This document shows, piece by piece, positions 1 to 8,199 of a stretch of DNA of 11,714 nt (its first letter is position 1; the number at the start of each line of letters is the position of its first letter). The translations under genes and the position numbers were made by a program. The notes beneath the pieces were generated by a model that saw only the letters and a program-made list of their open reading frames with translations, had not been told where the DNA came from and did not search any database. Source of the stretch: Acidobacteriaceae bacterium (GTDB lineage: Bacteria; Acidobacteriota; Terriglobia; Terriglobales; Acidobacteriaceae); assembly GCA_003132825.1 (NCBI GenBank), contig PKYX01000106.1:269-11982 (forward strand), given 5' to 3'.

Positions 1-885
1 GGCGAGAGCGGAACCGGCAAAGAGCTCGTAGCCCGCGCCATTCACGCCAACGGCTTGCGAGCCGACAAGCCGTTTGTCGCCATCAACTGCGGGGCGATAC
101 CGGAAGCCTTGCTGGAGAGCGAACTGTTCGGACACGAAAAAGGAGCTTTCACTGGAGCCGTCACGGTCAGGAAGGGCAAGTTCGAAGCCGCCGAGGACGG
201 AACGCTGTTTCTCGATGAAATCGGCGATTTGGGTTTGGGTCTCCAGCCCAAATTGCTGCGCGTGCTGCAGGAGAAAGAAGTTCGCCCGGTCGGCAGCAAC
301 CAGAAAGTGAAAGTCGACGTCCGGGTGATTGCCGCTACCAACCGCGAACTCGAGGTCGAGTACCGGAAGGGCACTTTCCGCAAGGATCTCTACTTCCGCC
401 TGAACGTGGTCACGGTGTACGTGCCGACCTTGCGCGAGCGCCGGTCCGATATCCCCGTGCTCACCCAATGGTTTCTCGAACGCTACGCCCCGGGAGACTC
501 GATCCAGATCACCCACGCCGCCATGAAGTGCCTGCTGCAGTACGACTGGCCGGGAAATGTCCGCGAACTGGAGAATTCGATCGAGCGGGCGGTCGCCCTC
601 GGAGATCGGCGGATCATTGACGTCAATGACTTGCCGCCCGGCATTGCCTCCGCTTCGCCGGCCCTCTATCCCGAAGCCAGCTCCCCGTCTCCTGGACTTA
701 CCTCGACCGATCTGGAAGATATCGAACGCACCACCATCCAGCGGGTTTTTGAACAGGTGCAGGGCGACAAGGCCCGAGCCGGCAAAATGCTCGGTATTAG
801 CCGCGCCACCCTCTATCGCAAGCTCAAGCGCTACAACATCGGAATCCGTCAGGGACTGCCGACCCCGAGCCAAGCACTGCAGTAG
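1..885 (+). CDS. Sigma-54-dependent transcriptional activator, NtrC family (5'-truncated)
   Basis: The C-terminal 294 residues of an enhancer-binding activator that uses ATP hydrolysis to open promoters held by sigma-54 RNA polymerase. The frame is open at the left edge, and the first codons already encode the Walker A motif (GESGTGKE), so the start and any N-terminal sensor or receiver domain lie outside the window. Within the visible part are the sigma-54 contact loop GAFTGA (residues 48-53), Walker B LFLDEIGD (69-76), the sensor stretch VIAATN (109-114), the FRKDLYFRL segment carrying the usual arginine fingers (127-135), and the sensor-II motif WPGNVREL (183-190). A Fis-type helix-turn-helix lies at about 242-280 ([14 protein letters not shown]). 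All catalytic motifs look intact, so the protein should be active. The TTG at 55 is an internal codon, not the start. What it senses cannot be told from here. The gene ends 354 bases before a PilZ-like gene on the same strand, a possible target. Confidence 0.96.
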   Translation, partial: GESGTGKELVARAIHANGLRADKPFVAINCGAIPEALLESELFGHEKGAFTGAVTVRKGKFEAAEDGTLFLDEIGDLGLGLQPKLLRVLQEKEVRPVGSNQKVKVDVRVIAATNRELEVEYRKGTFRKDLYFRLNVVTVYVPTLRERRSDIPVLTQWFLERYAPGDSIQITHAAMKCLLQYDWPGNVRELENSIERAVALGDRRIIDVNDLPPGIASASPALYPEASSPSPGLTSTDLEDIERTTIQRVFEQVQGDKARAGKMLGISRATLYRKLKRYNIGIRQGLPTPSQALQ

Positions 886-909
886 GCGGGCCTGTCCTCG
901 GCCGAGCCC

Positions 910-933
910 CCGGACTGCCTAGGCGGAGTCCGG
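910..933 (+). terminator. Possible terminator hairpin after the sigma-54 activator gene
   Basis: A perfect 7-bp inverted repeat (CCGGACT and AGTCCGG) encloses a further CC/GG pairing, about 25 bases after the stop codon at 885. Position and stem strength suit transcription termination or mRNA 3'-end protection. No T-run follows, so it is not a classical intrinsic terminator and could equally be an RNA-processing or regulatory hairpin. Confidence 0.35.
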
Positions 934-1118
934 CCCCAGAGCGAACCGACGATCGCTGACCGGAAATCGATAACCCGAACCGGGCTGATTCGTTATCTCC
1001 TGAGACGCTGTTTCATTATGAGACACGAGACTCCGCGGCAGCTCGCCCTCGTCGGGCTTCGAGCTATTAGTCCTATAGCAGTCAATAGCATAGACGGCTG
1101 GTTGCCGGGGGGTCACTT

Positions 1119-1134
1119 TGGCGGTTCCCGTGCA
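1119..1134 (+). promoter_or_regulatory. Candidate sigma-54 (-24/-12) promoter for the PilZ-like gene
   Basis: The sequence TGGCGGTTCCCGTGCA places GG and GC at exactly the sigma-54 spacing (consensus TGGCACG-N4-TTGCA). TGGC and TGCA match, while the central ACG and the first T of the -12 element do not, giving 8 of 12 informative bases. Transcription would start near 1145, leaving a leader of about 95 bases before the GTG at 1240. The neighbouring sigma-54 activator makes this plausible, but a partial match in GC-rich DNA can arise by chance. Confidence 0.3.
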
Positions 1135-1229
1135 TGTTTCCCTGCGATGCGGTCTGGCCCGGCTCCCCAAGTTACGCTAACCGGCGGACTTTCGGGGGCC
1201 CCAGGCTGCGTTGAATTTTTTGGAAAATC

Positions 1230-1233
1230 GAGG
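1230..1233 (+). promoter_or_regulatory. Ribosome binding site that sets the PilZ-like start
   Basis: GAGG lies six bases before the GTG at 1240. The other in-frame start candidates (ATG at 1018 and 1147) lack a comparable site and would add a stretch unlike any PilZ protein, so this site decides the start. Confidence 0.6.
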
Positions 1234-1239
1234 TATGCC

Positions 1240-1590
1240 GTGCTCAGACAGGGCGCCGCTCGCGCACGCTCCTCCCAAGAAAGCACAACCGCCAAGCTGG
1301 CGAAGTTCTTTCCCGAGGCGACTCCGGTAAGAATCCCGGTGCAATTGACCCGCGTGGCGGGAGAGGGCAATGCTTTCAGTGAAAGCACGGTGATCGAGTT
1401 TGGCACGCCGCACGAGGTGCTGTTCGCCTCCAAGCTGCCTCTGGAATTCGCCGATACGCTGCGCTTGCGTAATTCCGATGGCACGCTCGATGCCGAAGCC
1501 TGCGTGGTGGCGGTGCAATACAACTCTGGACGTACGGCGGTGGCTGCCCGCTTTATTCGCCCGGTCACCAACTGGATCATAAAATCATGA
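1240..1590 (+). CDS. Divergent PilZ-domain-like protein
   Basis: A 116-residue protein whose layout resembles the single-domain PilZ proteins common in Acidobacteriota: a basic N-terminus, a first strand PVRIPVQLT (residues 29-37), a loop, then alternating strands ending in VAARFIRP (101-108). PilZ domains normally bind cyclic di-GMP through an N-terminal RxxxR and a following [D/N]xSxxG. Neither is clear here: the N-terminal basic stretch gives only a loose RARSS (8-12), and the expected second motif position reads VIEFGTPHE (51-59). If this is PilZ, it is probably a non-binding or altered type acting through protein contacts. The GTG start is chosen for the GAGG site six bases upstream; length fits the domain. 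The stop overlaps the next start as ATGA, so the two genes are probably translated together. The family call rests on overall pattern only; an unrelated small beta-barrel is possible. Confidence 0.6.
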   Translation: MLRQGAARARSSQESTTAKLAKFFPEATPVRIPVQLTRVAGEGNAFSESTVIEFGTPHEVLFASKLPLEFADTLRLRNSDGTLDAEACVVAVQYNSGRTAVAARFIRPVTNWIIKS

Positions 1591-2582
1591 CTCTGCCTTC
1601 GACGAGTGAATTGACCGCCGAATGGAGCTCGGCGCAGCTGTTGTATTCGCTCTATACCAACCTGGCCCGGGAGTTCACCATCGACCTCCAGCCCTCGACC
1701 GAGCTCGCAGTGGGCGGCGACCACCCCCAGCCAGATTCGATCGAAGTGGCCCGCCTCTGGCTTAAGGATGCCGACCAGCGCATTCCCGTGCATCAAATGC
1801 GCCAGTTTCTGCAGACCAGCCGTCTGGCCGACGAAAAAGCCCTGCGCACCGCCCTCCTGCACTACTTGCGCAAGCCGGCGCACGATGATTCCGACCGCGA
1901 TAAGGTTGATTTTCTGGCGGTTCAGCTGTTTTCCGTTTGCGCCCCCTCGCCGCTTGAAGATCACGAGGTAACTCTGGAGTTTGTGGCCCGCATCCTCGAG
2001 CCGGTGCTCGGCACAGGGGACGGTGGGGCGGCGAGCCTCGAACCGCTCGAGGACCTTGTCCGGGCGGCGAACGCTTGTGAAAGCCTGGAAGAAGTATTCA
2101 GGAGCGGCATTCTCGAGACCGGCAGAAAGCTCAAGGCAGCTGGCGGAGAGGGTTACTTTGCGCCCGTCACGCTCGGGGCGTTCACCCGCTTCAACTTCTT
2201 GATGCGGCGCGCATTTTTCCGCCTGATGCATCAGGACCTCAACGCCATCCTGGATGGCCTGCGGGACCTCGATCTGCGGGGCGTCACCACGCTCGATTGC
2301 CGCAAGGCAGACTTCTCGGCCCATGAGCCGGTCGACCGGCTGCGCATGATCTGCCAGTCGTGGAAGCTCATGTTTCAAGCGGAGTACGCTTTCGGCCAAC
2401 CCCTCCGCCTGCTGGTGGATCTACGCGCAGTCGTCGAGGCCGCGCTTCTGCCCGGCGCCGGGCAAGAATCCGAGAAAACGGTGCCTTCTCCGGCTCGCGC
2501 CAAGGCCGCGGCGGCAGGCGCGGACTCGCATGATCCTGCCGCAGGCGATGACCTGAATCTTGAGGATGACGACCAGGCCTAG
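1587..2582 (+). CDS. Hypothetical protein, coupled to the PilZ-like gene
   Basis: A 331-residue protein that I do not recognise. Its ATG overlaps the stop of the PilZ-like gene (ATGA at 1587-1590) with no separate ribosome site visible, which points to translational coupling and shared function. The sequence is soluble-looking, with no signal peptide or membrane segment. Residues 1 to about 285 are mostly predicted helix, with many Leu, Arg and Glu residues (for example VHQMRQFLQTSRL and FLMRRAFFRLMHQDL). From about 286 on there is a low-complexity Ala/Ser/Pro tail ending in an acidic run (DDLNLEDDDQA). The helical body and acidic tail suggest an adaptor or scaffold rather than an enzyme, but no catalytic motif supports any specific role. 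A 24-base gap separates it from the next gene on the same strand. The opposite strand carries a long open frame over this region (1113-2399), which I regard as a shadow because the plus-strand frame is coupled and ends neatly before the next gene. Confidence 0.8.
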   Translation: MTLPSTSELTAEWSSAQLLYSLYTNLAREFTIDLQPSTELAVGGDHPQPDSIEVARLWLKDADQRIPVHQMRQFLQTSRLADEKALRTALLHYLRKPAHDDSDRDKVDFLAVQLFSVCAPSPLEDHEVTLEFVARILEPVLGTGDGGAASLEPLEDLVRAANACESLEEVFRSGILETGRKLKAAGGEGYFAPVTLGAFTRFNFLMRRAFFRLMHQDLNAILDGLRDLDLRGVTTLDCRKADFSAHEPVDRLRMICQSWKLMFQAEYAFGQPLRLLVDLRAVVEAALLPGAGQESEKTVPSPARAKAAAAGADSHDPAAGDDLNLEDDDQA

Positions 2583-2606
2583 GCCGCGACCACGATTGAA
2601 ACGGAG

Positions 2607-3299
2607 ATGGGGAACTTGGACCAGTCCACGGTATTGATCATTTCCGACGACCCGGACTTTTCTGGAGCCATTACTGGCCGCTGGCAGTCCGAGCGCAGCA
2701 CTCCGGCCTTCACCCTGATGAGAGGGGATCTGTGCCAGGGCATGGATCCGGATACCTTCGCCGTGGCCATTGTCGGTGCGGTGCGTGCGGGAGGCCTCGC
2801 GCCCGCGCTCCGAGCCCTCGAACCCGCCGGACAGCCTGTCCTGCTGGTCTCTGACGACGGCCGCACCGTGCGTGATGTGCGGGAGACCCATCCCCGCGTC
2901 ATGGTGCTGCGCCAGCACGAGGGCTGGTTGGATGCGCTGGTGTTGATTGTGACCGAAAGCCTGCGGCGCTCCGAGATGATGGACCGTCTCAAACGCGTGG
3001 AACGAGCTGGCGCTCACTTGCAGCATCAGGCCGCCTTGGGCACTTACATGCTCGAAATGCGCCACAGCCTCAATAACGCGCTCACTTCGGTGCTCGGCAA
3101 TTCCGAGCTGCTCCTGCTCGACCCCGAGCCGCTTTCTGCAGCCGCGCGCTCGCAGATCGAGACCATTCGCAATATGTCCCTGCGTATGCACGAGGTGATG
3201 CAGCGCTTCTCCTCGCTCGAGAAAGAACTCAAAGTGGTGGAACGACAGACGGCCGGAGAAAGCAGGGCCAAATCCCAGAGCGCGGGAGCGAGTTCCTAG
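2607..3299 (+). CDS. Pseudo-receiver fused to a lone histidine-kinase dimerisation (DHp) domain
   Basis: A 230-residue signalling-type protein. Residues 8 to about 118 follow a receiver fold: a first strand and acidic pair (VLIISDDPDF, 9-18) and a fourth strand with serine (VLLVSDDG, 78-85). At the usual phospho-aspartate position there is glycine (AIVGAV, Gly57), and the conserved lysine of strand five is replaced (VLRQ, 100-103), so it should not be phosphorylated normally. Residues about 130-215 form a long helical hairpin with an H-box, MRHSLNNALTSVLGNSELL (151-169), His153 being the candidate phospho-acceptor. The protein ends about 75 residues after His153, with no N, G1 or G2 box, so there is no ATPase domain. 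It cannot autophosphorylate alone and may act as a phosphotransfer or dimerisation partner. The annotated ATG abuts GGAG directly; the in-frame TTG at 2616 lies nine bases from that GGAG and may be the true start. It is the last gene of the plus-strand cluster, convergent with uvrB. Confidence 0.85.
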   Translation: MGNLDQSTVLIISDDPDFSGAITGRWQSERSTPAFTLMRGDLCQGMDPDTFAVAIVGAVRAGGLAPALRALEPAGQPVLLVSDDGRTVRDVRETHPRVMVLRQHEGWLDALVLIVTESLRRSEMMDRLKRVERAGAHLQHQAALGTYMLEMRHSLNNALTSVLGNSELLLLDPEPLSAAARSQIETIRNMSLRMHEVMQRFSSLEKELKVVERQTAGESRAKSQSAGASS

Positions 3300-3354
3300 C
3301 GGGTCGGTTTTCTGCTTTGTCTTGCCGGCGCCCGGGCAGGCGCAGCAGAGCGTC

Positions 3355-5343
<1,989 letters not shown>

Positions 5344-5350
5344 GGGCGGG

Positions 5351-5354
5351 TCCT
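5351..5354 (-). promoter_or_regulatory. uvrB ribosome binding site
   Basis: On the minus strand AGGA lies seven bases before the ATG at 5343, which selects that start over the upstream GTG at 5364. Confidence 0.6.
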
Positions 5355-5396
5355 GTCGCCTCACTATGGAGAATTTCTGTGAGTAGACATCCCTTG

Positions 5397-5402
5397 ATTA
5401 TA
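5397..5402 (-). promoter_or_regulatory. Candidate -10 element of the uvrB promoter
   Basis: The minus strand reads TATAAT, a perfect sigma-70 -10 hexamer, 53 bases before the uvrB ATG. No good TTGACA-like -35 is seen at 16-18 bases, so the promoter would be weak or activator-assisted. A terminator just upstream (5462-5494) supports independent transcription of uvrB. Confidence 0.45.
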
Positions 5403-5461
5403 ACGCAGAGGAAAGGGCCGCCTCTCAGGTGACGCGCGCGAGCGGGCTCGCTCGGCCCGAC

Positions 5462-5494
5462 AAAAAAAAGCGCGAGGACGGTTGCTCCCGGCGC
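5462..5494 (-). terminator. Intrinsic terminator after the receiver/TonB chimera gene
   Basis: On the minus strand, 18 bases after the stop codon, GCGC-C-GGG pairs with CTC-GCGC (seven pairs including one G-T, one bulged C, ten-base loop) and is followed at once by eight T residues (A-run at 5462-5469 on the plus strand). This fits a Rho-independent terminator, modest in stem but with a strong U-tract. It separates the chimera gene from uvrB. A second perfect 6-bp hairpin (CGAGCG/CGCTCG, 5439-5454) lies just downstream. Confidence 0.6.
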
Positions 5495-5512
5495 CGAAAA
5501 CTTCCCTTTGGA

Positions 5513-7447
5513 CTATTGCGGAAGGACGAAGTTGACCGTGATTTGGGTCACAATCTCGACCTGTTGGCCGTCGAGAAGATAGGGTTTGTATTTCCACTGG
5601 CGGACGGCATTCACCGCCGCTTGTCTCAGCAGGGAATCGCCCTTGAGCGCCTGCACGTTCGCCGTGCTGCCATCCTTGCTGATGGTGGCTTCGAGTTCGA
5701 CCGTGCCGGCCACTCTCATCTGTAGGGCGAGTGTCGGGTAGAGCGGTGCAACCCGCTTGATCAGCAGACCATTCGAGACGCCCTGCGACACGTGGACGGT
5801 TTTGAGAACCGGATTGGGGCCAGTGCCCGCCACCGCGACGATTCCGGCGATGGCCTTGTCCCCCGAACTCGAGGCGATCTCAAGCGGCGCCGGAGCCTTC
5901 GGCTGCGCGCCTCCCGGCTGGAGTGCGGAGTTCTTCTTGCGGTCATCCTTGACCAGGATCGACTTCGGAGCTCTCCCGGGTGCGGCCGAAGAGTGCGCCG
6001 CCGCGATCCGCTGTCCGGGCGCCGCGCTGGCCGCAGCGGATGCGGCCGGATCTGGTTCTACCGGTCCCGCCGCTCGGCCAGTTTCGACCGGGGTTGCCGG
6101 GGCTTCGGTGGCGCCGCTGTCAGAGGCCGAGGGCGGCGGCTCGTAGCCGCCCGCGAGCGACGCGGCGGCCGGAGCGGGAACGGCAGGCGAAACCGGAGCC
6201 GAAACTCCGGACTGCGGCGAGCCCAAGTATTTCTGCACGATGGGCAGGCTCAGCAGGGCCGGCTGCAGCCGGGGCCATGCATAGTAGCCGGAGGCGGCCA
6301 AGCCGAGCACCAGCACGGCGGCGATGATGAGATTTTTCGGGTTGCTTTCTTCGCCCGAGGGTGCCGGCCCGGCATCTTCTTCGTCCGCCGAAAATGCGCT
6401 GGACCCGGGGACGGGCGTAGCCGACGATCGGGCCGAGGACTTTCTGGAGGCGGCCTGGGACTTGCTGTCACGAGCTTTCTGGCTCGCCGGTGCCGCGGCT
6501 GCCCGCGTCGAGGGCGGGAGCGGCTTGGTCTCATACAGATCTAAGACGGGAGTCGGAATTTCCTTGGCCGGTGCAGCGGCGGTCGCCGCACTCTTGCCGA
6601 AGGACAGGCCACGGGTCTCAGAGCCGCTCGCCTTCGCGGGGGCGGCCTCTCGGCTGTTCTCAGAAGCTGGCGGTCGATCGATCGCCGGTGTGATGCCGCC
6701 GGCCTTCGCGAGGGCGGTGACGCTCGGAGCCGGAGCCGGTACTGCCTCTGGGAGGGACTTCGCGGAAGGTTGCCACGCATATCCCTTCGCTGCCTCGGAA
6801 CTTATAGCCGACTGCGGAGCGACCGGAGCCGGCATGGACTCAAGCAATGCCGCTTCTTCTGCTCCGAGTGGCGGAACCGGTTCCGCTTCGACCTCCAGCT
6901 GCAAGGGGGCATTCGCGACCGCAGCGAAGGTATCAATCGTTGGCGCCGGCACCGGGGCCAACCTCAGATGCGACGCGGCCTCGACCGCAGCCGGCGCGAA
7001 CAAGGAATCTCGAGGGACCGCGGCCGGCGGCAGCAGCGGTTCGGGCGATGCTTCTGCGGCCGCAGGTTTGGCCGCCTCCGCTTTGCGCAGCAGGCCGCGC
7101 GCCACTCGCAACGTGCCCTTCGACTGTTCGACGTTGATCGGTTTGGCCAGAACCAGGTTGGCTCCCAAGCGGAATGCCCGCGCAATCCCCGCCTGCCCCT
7201 CGACCAGCGCGACGGCCAGCGAGCTGTGATTCAGTTCCGAATTGCGCGCGCTCTTGAACAGCAGGGCGGCGTTCCGCTCATCATCGCAATCGACGAGCAG
7301 AGCGTCAAAATGGTCCGCGGTCAGCAGCTTGACGGCGGCGAAGGGCTCGCGGCAAGATTCCACCGCAAACTCCAATTCGCTGAGGATTCTCGCGACCACG
7401 GGCGCTGTTTTCTCGTCCGTACAGAACAATAGTGCTCGATAGCTCAT
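5513..7447 (-). CDS. Receiver-like / single-transmembrane / TonB C-terminal domain chimera
   Basis: A 644-residue protein with an unusual order of parts. Residues 1-120 look like a response-regulator receiver: acidic pair at 11-12 (TDEK), candidate phospho-aspartate Asp53 in ALLVDCDDE, and the strand-five Lys-Pro pair (LAKPI, Lys102). The strand-four Thr/Ser is not obvious (LAVALVEG). Residues about 125-370 are a long Ala/Pro/Ser-rich linker. A single membrane helix (about 372-390, LIIAAVLVLGLAAS) follows a Lys. A second Ala/Pro-rich stretch (about 410-530) leads to a TonB C-terminal domain (about 560-644) with the typical APLYP and QWKYKPYLLDG signatures. The predicted topology is receiver in the cytoplasm and TonB domain in the periplasm, where TonB passes energy from ExbB/ExbD to outer-membrane receptors, or where TonB-C relatives act in envelope assembly. 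No exbB, exbD or receptor gene is visible nearby. The ATG at 7447 has no strong ribosome site. It is divergent from the membrane protein gene and ends at an intrinsic terminator. Confidence 0.88.
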   Translation of the reverse strand: MSYRALLFCTDEKTAPVVARILSELEFAVESCREPFAAVKLLTADHFDALLVDCDDERNAALLFKSARNSELNHSSLAVALVEGQAGIARAFRLGANLVLAKPINVEQSKGTLRVARGLLRKAEAAKPAAAEASPEPLLPPAAVPRDSLFAPAAVEAASHLRLAPVPAPTIDTFAAVANAPLQLEVEAEPVPPLGAEEAALLESMPAPVAPQSAISSEAAKGYAWQPSAKSLPEAVPAPAPSVTALAKAGGITPAIDRPPASENSREAAPAKASGSETRGLSFGKSAATAAAPAKEIPTPVLDLYETKPLPPSTRAAAAPASQKARDSKSQAASRKSSARSSATPVPGSSAFSADEEDAGPAPSGEESNPKNLIIAAVLVLGLAASGYYAWPRLQPALLSLPIVQKYLGSPQSGVSAPVSPAVPAPAAASLAGGYEPPPSASDSGATEAPATPVETGRAAGPVEPDPAASAAASAAPGQRIAAAHSSAAPGRAPKSILVKDDRKKNSALQPGGAQPKAPAPLEIASSSGDKAIAGIVAVAGTGPNPVLKTVHVSQGVSNGLLIKRVAPLYPTLALQMRVAGTVELEATISKDGSTANVQALKGDSLLRQAAVNAVRQWKYKPYLLDGQQVEIVTQITVNFVLPQ

Positions 7448-7562
7448 ACTCGGCCATCGTAGGTAAGCCCATCAGCTCCAGCAAGTTACTGAGGTACTAT
7501 TGGGAGGAGTCAGGGCTTGCCGGGGGGTCCAAATAAGAGGTGCCGGAGTGCGCGCGGATACA

Positions 7563-8177
7563 ATGACCGCCATGCGCCTGCCGCTCTGGATGAAGGTCGC
7601 GTGGAGCGTGTGGGTCGCGGTATGGGTGCCGGTTTACTGGAAGCAGTACGGAACCCAGAACTTTCTGTACTTTTGCGATCTCGGAAACTTGTTCGTACTG
7701 GCTGCGCTCTGGCTGGAGAGTCGTTTGCTATTTTCCTGGCAAGCCGCCGGATTGCTGGTGTTTCAGACGCTCTACATCATCGATCTAACGGGAGCGTTGC
7801 TGACCGGCAGACACTTCATTGGCGGCACCGAATACCTTTTTGATCCCCACCTGTCTGGGTTCGTCCGCGGGCTGAGCCTGTTTCATGTGGTGATGCCCGC
7901 GCTGCTGCTGTGGGCCATTTGGCAGCTGGGCTACGACCGGCGCGGATGGAAGTACCAAACCCTGGTGACCTGGGTCGTCGTCCCGCTCAATTACTTCTGG
8001 CGGCCGCAGTTCGATGTGAACTGGGCTCGCGGATTGTTCCTGCGCCAACAGCACACCGTGCCCGGACTGGTCTATCTGACGGCATATCTGGTGGTAGTGC
8101 CGCTGGCGGTCTATTGGCCAACCCACAAGATGCTGCAATGGTGGGCTCGCCGCTTGCCATCGCAAAACCGGAGCTGA
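7563..8177 (+). CDS. Hypothetical multi-pass membrane protein
   Basis: A 204-residue protein with about six predicted membrane helices, near residues 11-26, 34-50, 60-80, 104-121, 131-146 and 168-184. It is rich in Trp and Tyr, with motifs such as NFLYFCDLGNLF, LFHVVMPALLLW, QLGYDRRGW and the ending YWPTHKML. I recognise the general pattern of an uncharacterised membrane protein found in several soil bacterial phyla but know no function, and no catalytic motif is evident. The frame is open from 7500, but that upstream part is poor in protein character. I chose the ATG at 7563; a second ATG at 7572 is equally possible, and neither has a strong ribosome site (only CGGA just upstream). It is divergent from the receiver/TonB chimera across 115 bases and convergent with the exported-protein gene across 22 bases. 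Confidence 0.85.
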   Translation: MTAMRLPLWMKVAWSVWVAVWVPVYWKQYGTQNFLYFCDLGNLFVLAALWLESRLLFSWQAAGLLVFQTLYIIDLTGALLTGRHFIGGTEYLFDPHLSGFVRGLSLFHVVMPALLLWAIWQLGYDRRGWKYQTLVTWVVVPLNYFWRPQFDVNWARGLFLRQQHTVPGLVYLTAYLVVVPLAVYWPTHKMLQWWARRLPSQNRS

Positions 8178-8199
8178 GCCATCCGCGGCTGCAGGGTTG

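Larger units (their letters stand above)
886..1239 (+). other. Structured intergenic leader before the PilZ-like gene
   Basis: This 354-base stretch lies between the sigma-54 activator and the PilZ-like gene. A plus-strand frame open from 1018 runs through it into the PilZ-like gene, but its upstream part looks like no protein family and has no good ribosome site, so I treat it as non-coding. It holds several short inverted repeats: CCGGACT/AGTCCGG (910-916 and 927-933), GATAAC/GTTATC (969-974 and 992-997), AGCTCG/CGAGCT (1040-1045 and 1060-1065, with an inner GCCC/GGGC), and GCTATT/AATAGC (1063-1068 and 1084-1089). The last two overlap, so they could form alternative folds. I could not match it to a known riboswitch class. 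It may be a regulatory leader, an upstream activator-binding region, or ordinary intergenic DNA. Confidence 0.45.

Noticed and set aside
1040..1112. Possible cyclic di-GMP (GEMM-I) riboswitch
   Set aside because: Only a loose resemblance to the 3' half is present; the conserved 5' elements, including the GCAAAGCC-like segment, could not be found.
1113..2399. Minus-strand open frame of 428 codons opposite the PilZ-like and unknown genes
   Set aside because: It overlaps two coupled plus-strand genes almost entirely, has no recognisable domain, and has the Arg/Gly/Gln-rich make-up of a shadow frame in GC-rich DNA.
3300..3354. Bidirectional terminator between the convergent DHp and uvrB genes
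   Set aside because: A short CTTGCC/GGCAGG pairing is present, but no T-run follows on either strand.
6324..7229. Plus-strand open frame of 301 codons opposite the receiver/TonB chimera
   Set aside because: It mirrors the Ala/Pro/Ser-rich linker of the real gene and has an Ala/Gly/Ser-rich sequence with no domain.
7448..7562. Divergent promoters for the chimera and the membrane protein
   Set aside because: A minus-strand TTGCTG-N17-TACGAT and a plus-strand TACAAT overlapping the ATG were seen, but each matches too poorly or is too close to the start to call.
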